Assembly (NCBI GenBank): GCA_001557505.1
Contig: LSAX01000008.1
Coordinates: forward strand, 1,054,001-1,118,000
From: Reticulascus tulasneorum
Lineage: Eukaryota > Ascomycota > Sordariomycetes > Glomerellales > Reticulascaceae
Reading direction: 5' to 3'
Length of the DNA stretch: 64,000 bases
Shown: piece after piece, positions 58,198-64,000 of the stretch
Layout of the letters: each line of letters starts with the position of its first letter
How positions within the stretch are numbered: position 1 is the first letter of the stretch
The notes under the pieces: generated by a model
Database searches by the model: none
What the model saw: only the letters and a program-made list of their open reading frames with translations
What the model was told of the DNA's origin: nothing
Program-made: the position numbers and the translations under genes

Positions 58198-60201
58198 ATG
58201 CGTCGCTCCCCGCCGCCCTCCCCCTCGTTGGAGCAGATCAGCATTGACAGCTTTTGGATTTCTCGAAGCCGCTCGTCAACTTCGCGATCATCTTCCTGCT
58301 CGTCTGCTCATAGGGCTATCCTCCTTCACTCCTCCCCTAACATCTCTGACGTCCCACCTTCTAAATTACAGTCGTCTTTTTCTTCTTCGTCATCGCTCTT
58401 GCCAGACCTGCAATTATCGATTGAAGATATTATTATATCGTGCTCCGATATCGCTATAGATTCCGACGAGTCCAGCCCGGAGCCCACAGACATCGACCTA
58501 ACCTTATCGCCGACTGCCCTCCAGCAGCTGGAAGATAGCCAGCTGGCATTCACGACTCTCTACCCCCAAACTGCCGGTTTTGGCCACTTCGTAGCCATGT
58601 CGCAGACGGGATGCGCCGATGACGGGAAGCAGCCGTGGAGAAAGTTCTGGCCTCCTACGCCAGGTAGCCCTTGGTTTCAGCAAGTGGCATCGCAGAGACC
58701 GGATGTCTTATCCTTTTCCTTCGATCCTCGTAATCATCTGCTGCACCAAAATCATCCTTGGCAGGCTTGGAAGGGCCAGAACCCCGGCGGTATCGAGCTG
58801 GACGAGGAAGAGGAGCTGGATATGGGCGACCTTCAGTCTTGGCCTCCAGGTAAGCCAAGTTGACGGGAATGCTACGCATGCAAACGTTTCTGATTCCATG
58901 GCCCAGGTTCCAGTCTCTCTACTGTTCCAGCGAGCATTCAGCAAGCTAGAGATGAATTAGATGACTTGATCCAAGTGGATCTTCAACTGCCGTCTGTATC
59001 TCCGAAGCAGTTCAACTATCTTCGCCCACTACGCCTCTACGAGCGTGAGCGACCTTACCGCCTGCAACTACCTCCAGGCTTGGTCCCCATGCCGGTCACT
59101 AACATCCAGACTGAGAGTTATCCGGTACGGATCCACGATATATCCGGGCACGAGGATAAGTTTATGCTCGACGTTTCTGGCTTTCAGTTCTTCAACTGCC
59201 CCATCTCGGTCGGGGACTGGAACGAGCAAGCCATCACGGAATCATATCTGCCAGTGCTGCTGGACTGGGTTGTTCCTCTTTTGAGTGGTGACTCCGGTTT
59301 AGTATATTCATTCAATGTGTGTTCATCTGTGCTACCCTTTCAGAAATGGTATCTTACTAGACTAGTTCCGTCACCACTCAACTGATTGTTTTGTGCCAGT
59401 CCAGCGGCCCTGGAACCCAGTTGGCACCCGATTCGACCCTGCATCCCAGCATATGGTGGGCGACGACGGCGATTGCGAAGAAGACTACTCCATCAAGCGA
59501 TTCCTCGGGGCTGATAGGCGTGACGATCCTTTCAATACTATCTATTCTGTCGAAGCCGATCCGCTTGGTCCCTGTCATTGGAAGCGTCCCCTGTTCCGTG
59601 TTCACTGCGGTACGTGTCTAGGTCGTCGTCAAGTTTCATTGAAACGCACTGACATAACCTGAACGTAGACGCGAGCGAGAATACACACAAGTATCGACTG
59701 CCCGTTGTCCGTCCCGATGATTTTGAAAAGTTAATGGAGGGTCGCGTCCGTCTCATCAGGTTTGTGCCCCAATGACGTTGTCATCGATACGCCTTCAGGC
59801 TGACCCTTATCCAAACCAGCGTCTGGCGGGCTCTCTCTACGTACATCCAGGACACTCCCCTCGCCTTATGTGATGCTCGGACGGTCAACCGGGAGGATCT
59901 CGTGCCCATGGACATTGTGTACCCACACTTCACTGATGAGGTCTACGAGACACGATTCAATCGGAGCCACAGATGGTTCTACAAAAAGGGCATGGGGATG
60001 CAAGATGTCGCCATCTTTAAGCTCCACGATACGCACAGCAAGGAGACAGGTATTGTCGCCCGATTGCTGTTAAAGAGATCAATTCTAACATGAGATACTG
60101 TTGCAGTTTGTCCTCACAGCGCATTCGTCGACCCTGATGTCCCGAGCAATACACCACCCCGGGCTAGTATCGAGGTGAAGATCATGGTCTTTGGAGGCTA
60201 G
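58198..60201 (+). CDS. CmcJ/AsaB-like family protein with long N-terminal extension
   Basis: Six exons: 58198-58849, 58907-59316, 59405-59609, 59669-59759, 59820-60049 and 60107-60201, with five in-frame splices, 560 residues. The C-terminal third has the CmcJ/AsaB (GA4-desaturase-like) core: VRPDDFEKLMEGRVRLISVW, then DTPLALCDARTV, then DIVYPHFTDEVYETRFNRSH, then RWFYKKGM, and the end PHSAFVDPDVP..PPRASIEV. The family is related to cephamycin CmcJ and fungal AsaB and is often annotated as hydroxylase or methyltransferase; chemistry is not settled. The first 200 residues are Ser-rich and acidic, about double the usual family length. It is divergent from a Zn2Cys6 gene. Confidence 0.85.
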
Positions 60202-61421
60202 ATGAAGGCTGACGATGCAGCGGAATGAGACATGTGGGAAGCAGGCAGACTCCGCAGTCGCTCTTATTTTCTCTTCACACGGTATCTTTCCATGTGTATT
60301 TTCTTTATATAAGTACCCATGGTCAGCCATCTATGACTGGGTGACACGGCGCAGACAGGCTTTTCAGACAAATCCGGGATTGGGCAACCTCAGGCGTCTT
60401 AGCGGTACATTGGAAGTCACACGTAGGGGCTTGGTGATTGCGAGCGAATGAAAACATACAAGGCTTGCAATTCAAACGCATGTCCCTTCTCCGCGGACGA
60501 CTAGGTGATCAGTGGTGAACGGCCGCCTTGTTTTGTAGGCATACATACCCGTCTTTAGCTTGCTCAACGGTTAGAACTTTCTTTTAGCGCTGCCAGATTC
60601 GAGCCTGGGGTGCTTCTTCCAATCGCCAGTCAGCCAATTCGTCTCACCCCGCAGCAAAGTGCAGAAATTTGAAGTGGAAAAAGGTGCTATCTGGCCGGGC
60701 GTCGTGGCTGCCCGACCCTTTCCGCACTAGGCCAATCAACTCTGCCCGAATGAATCGGAACCCGCCTAACTGGCCTCGCTTTCGTCGCAGCCAATAAGGG
60801 CAGTACTTCGTGTTCCAACTCTTGGTAGTTGGAACGGACGCACATATCGTGCATGCGCATTCAGAACCGTTTCGTTGAGCTGCATAGACGGTGTTGACGT
60901 CCGAGACGGTGACAATACGTAGTGGTATTTTCTAAGGACATCTGAGCCGTACCACCAAGCACGGGTTGGCAAATTGGCATACCACACCATGAACGGCTAT
61001 ATTCTGTGACATCACGTCATATACTGCTTTGTTCTGAGCCTTGTCCATTTTCGTAGTCCGTCCAAGGCGTACCATTTTCAGACCACTATCTTGGAGGAAC
61101 ATGGTTACCATGTCTGATCTCATCGTTGCGAGTTATGAGCTCTCGCTGTGGGGATGAAACCCAGTGAAGCGTGAAGCGTTCTGTCAGCCGAACACTATTG
61201 CTATTGGACCAATCGTACACAGTCTGGGACATCATAATAGAAGATGCGCCTTCAGCCAATCTCCTTATTATCGAAACAACTTCAAACTAATGCTAACCGC
61301 AAACGAAACACAGGATAAAAATCCGAATCAACATGCTGCCCGCCAACCTTTAGTCAGCTGACCTCTCGGCTGCCCCCAGATATTCCGAACCATACGCACC
61401 ATCCAGCCTTTGCATGTGCTC
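60202..61421. other. Intergenic region, 1.2 kb
   Basis: No convincing frame. A tRNA-like T-arm word (CCAGATTCGAGCCTGG) at about 60590-60605 lacks a matching acceptor stem and is not called. 3' flanks of two converging genes. Confidence 0.45.
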
Positions 61422-64000
61422 TCAGGCTGGAGCAACGGCGAGCCTGCTTTGGTCTACATTCTGCACCATTGGTTCAAAGCCCGTGTCTCGCGGGAGCGTA
61501 GGCAAGATTTGACAAACCCAGCCAATAATCTGGGGAGCACCGAATGTGAGCCTGCACCCGGTGGCTGTGGATTGCACCTGGTGCAATTGCTGCGAGGAAG
61601 ACTGCTTGAAGCTGCTGTTGACCGAGAAAGGACCGTAGCCAACAGAGACCGACCCGGAGTTTGCCTGGGCGCTGAAGTAGTCCTCAATCGATTGGGTAGC
61701 GCCTTGGAACTATGAGACCGTAAGTGAGCTACCGCACACGAGAGGAGTGGATTGTCGGCAATGCCGCGTTGTGGAGATGAATTCATAAAGATCAGGTTGT
61801 GATCGGGGCACGGGCCAAAGGTAGACTTACGTCAATAACTGTGTTTGCCCCGACGATGAAGCTCGTGGGATACGCTGGGAAGGAGTTGTACTGCGCCAGT
61901 TCACTGATTACGCTGTGGTTCCCTTTAGCCACGTCGGTCGAGTCTCTATGAGCCGCCTCGGGTACTGCCTGCTCTGTCAAGAGCCGATGAAGAACCTCCG
62001 CTCCGGGACTGAGCTTGATGTTGTCTGCTACATCGAGCTCGAAATCACTGAACAGTTCCCCGTAGAGCCAGGGACGGCGTATGTTAACGACGAGAGCTTC
62101 AAACGTGATGCTCACATCACAGCTCGCCATCTCGGATTGGAACTTGGAAGTGGTTTGATCGTGGGAGTAGTTTCCCCCTACTGAGAAGAGACCGTATCCT
62201 GCGCCTCCCCCGGCAGAGAAGCCCCAGGTGCTAGTGCTGGAGGATGACTTTTGCTCCTCCGCAGAGAAGGAGGCTGAGATGGTCACCCATGGATCGCTCT
62301 CCGAGCCTGCGGCCGGAGTACTAGAGTCTTGGGAGGTTTCTGTTGATGGAGGAGGGTCGACGTTGAAGACGGGGTTGGCGAGCGCAGAGGACTCGGTAGC
62401 GACTGTTGTTACCTCCCCAGAGGGCTTGGGCGTAGAGTCTGCAACAATGATCTTGAGCCTGCTGGCTTGATTTATGAGTTTGTCTTCTCGCTCAGCCTTG
62501 AGCTTCTTGATCTGGTCTCCGACGATGGCTCGCTGTCGCGAGAGGTATGCCCTGCTTGCATCCTTTCCGGTGCCTATCTATAATCAGACATCTAGTCACT
62601 GCGAGAAGTTGTCAAGAGAAACCCCACCTGAAAGTCCTGCGAGGTTGGCTCGATTCTGCTCGGAGTTCGCTTTTGTGTCTGCCTCAACCGAGTCGGCGAC
62701 ATCTTGCTGTCCTTGCTTCACGGCTGCTTCCGCATCTTTGTATTCTTGGCTGCTCGTGATTGCATCCTTCTCTGCCTTGGTGGCCTTCCGTTTAGCCTGT
62801 TCTTTGAGCCTGTTCAAGTCACCGTCAGCAGTGTACAGCGCCTTCACCTTGTCCTTGAAGCCTGGAGCCGTGGTCGGTGCTGTTGTCCCGGGCAGCGGGT
62901 ACTCGGGTGGGCTCGCTTGGGTCATTGCTTCAAGAACCTCGTACGAAGTGTCGAGTTGTACCAGCCGTTTGATCTCTTGCTCCAATTGTTCCAGTGTGTA
63001 TGAGCCGTTGCGTTTGAACCAGCCTTCCTGCTTCTGTTTGCAAAGGGTAGCCCAGTTCTTGGGGGTCATGGAGACGCCGAGGATCTCGTTGGCCCCGTCC
63101 GCATCAACCATGGTCGAGTTTCGCATCGACTCCTTGCTGTTCTCAATGCGGGCCATGATAGAGTCGGTATCCACCATGCCGAAGTTGAACTCGACGTCGT
63201 ACTTGTTTCCGTTGGACACCCAGTCCATCCACCGGCCTTGGACTGAAAATTTGAACTGCATGTCATTATGTCAGCGGCGTTTGGGAATTGCAACGGATAC
63301 GACACACACACCTTGCGATAGTTTGCTTGGTTCCATTCATCATAGTCCTCACGCTGGCGCACGATATCATCGGGATACCTTGCCATGGCGCTACGCTGGG
63401 CAGCAATCTTGGCTTGATCCCACTCGTCCTGCGCCTCGGCCCAGGAGGCTTGCTTTTGGACATAAACATCTACAGGTGTCAACCCCGTGTCAAGGCTTCT
63501 AGTGGTCAGGTACTTCATGGCCGCGTCGTATCCGGCCTCTCCTGGAGACCGGATGGGGTTGACACCACCAGACTTCACTGTCGCCTTTCTCGGAACAAGA
63601 CCATCGAGGGCTCGGCTGTAGCTTCTCGCAACGCTCTTGCCGGTATTTCCAATCTGAGCGGTGAACCCGGCTAGTTAGAAAAGATACAGCTCGGAGGTAC
63701 TGGAGACATCTCACCATGACTTTGGCCAGCGGGATCATGTTATCAACCAAGGCCCCCTCAGCTTGTCTCACTGCCATGGGCGGGAAGGCCGCATATTCAG
63801 CGCCATAAACAAAGGTTCCACCTTCTTTAATATCTCGCACATCAATGGTCGTGCCAGGAATGGCGACGGTGAGGTACTGCTCAGGAGCCACTTAGAAAGG
63901 CAGTCAGCACGAGCTTGGTAGATCACGCCTGAGAACTTCAGTGCCATACCAGGAATAGTGGCAGCTATGGCTTCACGTAATAATCTGCTGACATTGGCGA
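61422..64000 (-). CDS. Large conserved fungal protein of unknown function, 5' end off window
   Basis: Six complete exons, 61422-61709, 61831-62573, 62628-63255, 63312-63653, 63715-63890, and a partial one 63950-64000, all in frame. The N-terminal part has PGTTIDVRDIKEGGTFVYG and a Trp/Glu helical block (QASWAEAQDEWDQAK). The middle (FKFSVQGRWMDWVSNG..DVEFNFGM) is followed by a Lys/Glu/Ala coiled-coil-like region (EQAKRKATKAEKDAI). The C-terminal part is Gly/Ser-rich with strands (WGFSAGGGAGYGLFSVGG, NIRRPWLYGELFSDFEL) and ends near APQIIGWVCQILPTLPRD. I recall such proteins in many ascomycetes, without a named function. No membrane anchor or enzyme motif visible; the start is missing. Confidence 0.75.

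Noticed and set aside
60550..60625. Possible tRNA around GCTCAACGGTTAGAAC and CCAGATTCGAGCCTGG
   Set aside because: D-like and T-like arms are present, but no acceptor stem or anticodon arm pairs; probably chance or a deep relic.

Overview
The window comes from a filamentous ascomycete (Pezizomycotina). Most genes are split by short GT..AG introns, mostly 48-90 bases, with CTAAC or CTGAC branch sites near the 3' end. Start codons often sit in CCACCATG-like contexts, and the proteins are typical of moulds: Zn2Cys6 regulator, CmcJ/AsaB-like enzyme, Fig1, DUF3431, GFA, LtrA and a secreted subtilase. An Aspergillus/Penicillium-like genome is the best guess. No ribosomal RNA, CRISPR array or intact transposon was seen.

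Layout. 1-9 kb: an F-box-like gene, a long 2-oxoglutarate oxygenase gene with two one-base frame breaks, and an LtrA-family membrane protein. 9.8-18.3 kb: a secreted beta-helix-like protein, a Ctr copper transporter, a secreted cupin and a copper amine oxidase. 19.6-24.4 kb: a DUF3431 protein converging on a ten-exon secreted subtilase. 24.4-30.3 kb: a gene-poor stretch with decayed coding fragments. 30.3-35.6 kb: a small conserved unknown protein and the WD40 ribosome-assembly factor Rrb1. 37.6-38.5 kb: three tandem exon-intron units, best read as a spliced non-coding transcript. 40-46 kb: an orphan open frame, a broken tRNA-Val-like element, a Fig1-type protein and an APH-type kinase. 46.8-53 kb: a QAGGY-repeat protein with a frame break, a DEDDh exonuclease, a 12-cysteine secreted protein, a GFA-domain protein and an F-box-like protein. 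53.7-60.2 kb: a Zn2Cys6 regulator divergent from a CmcJ/AsaB-like gene. 61.4-64 kb: a large unknown gene running off the right edge.

How the genes may work together. No classical biosynthetic cluster core (PKS, NRPS, terpene synthase) is visible. Two functional links are plausible but inferred: a copper importer about 3.4 kb from a copper enzyme, and the divergent regulator/enzyme pair at 53.7-60.2 kb. Exon boundaries were set by hand from splice signals and reading-frame continuity. Protein families were recognised from motifs only.
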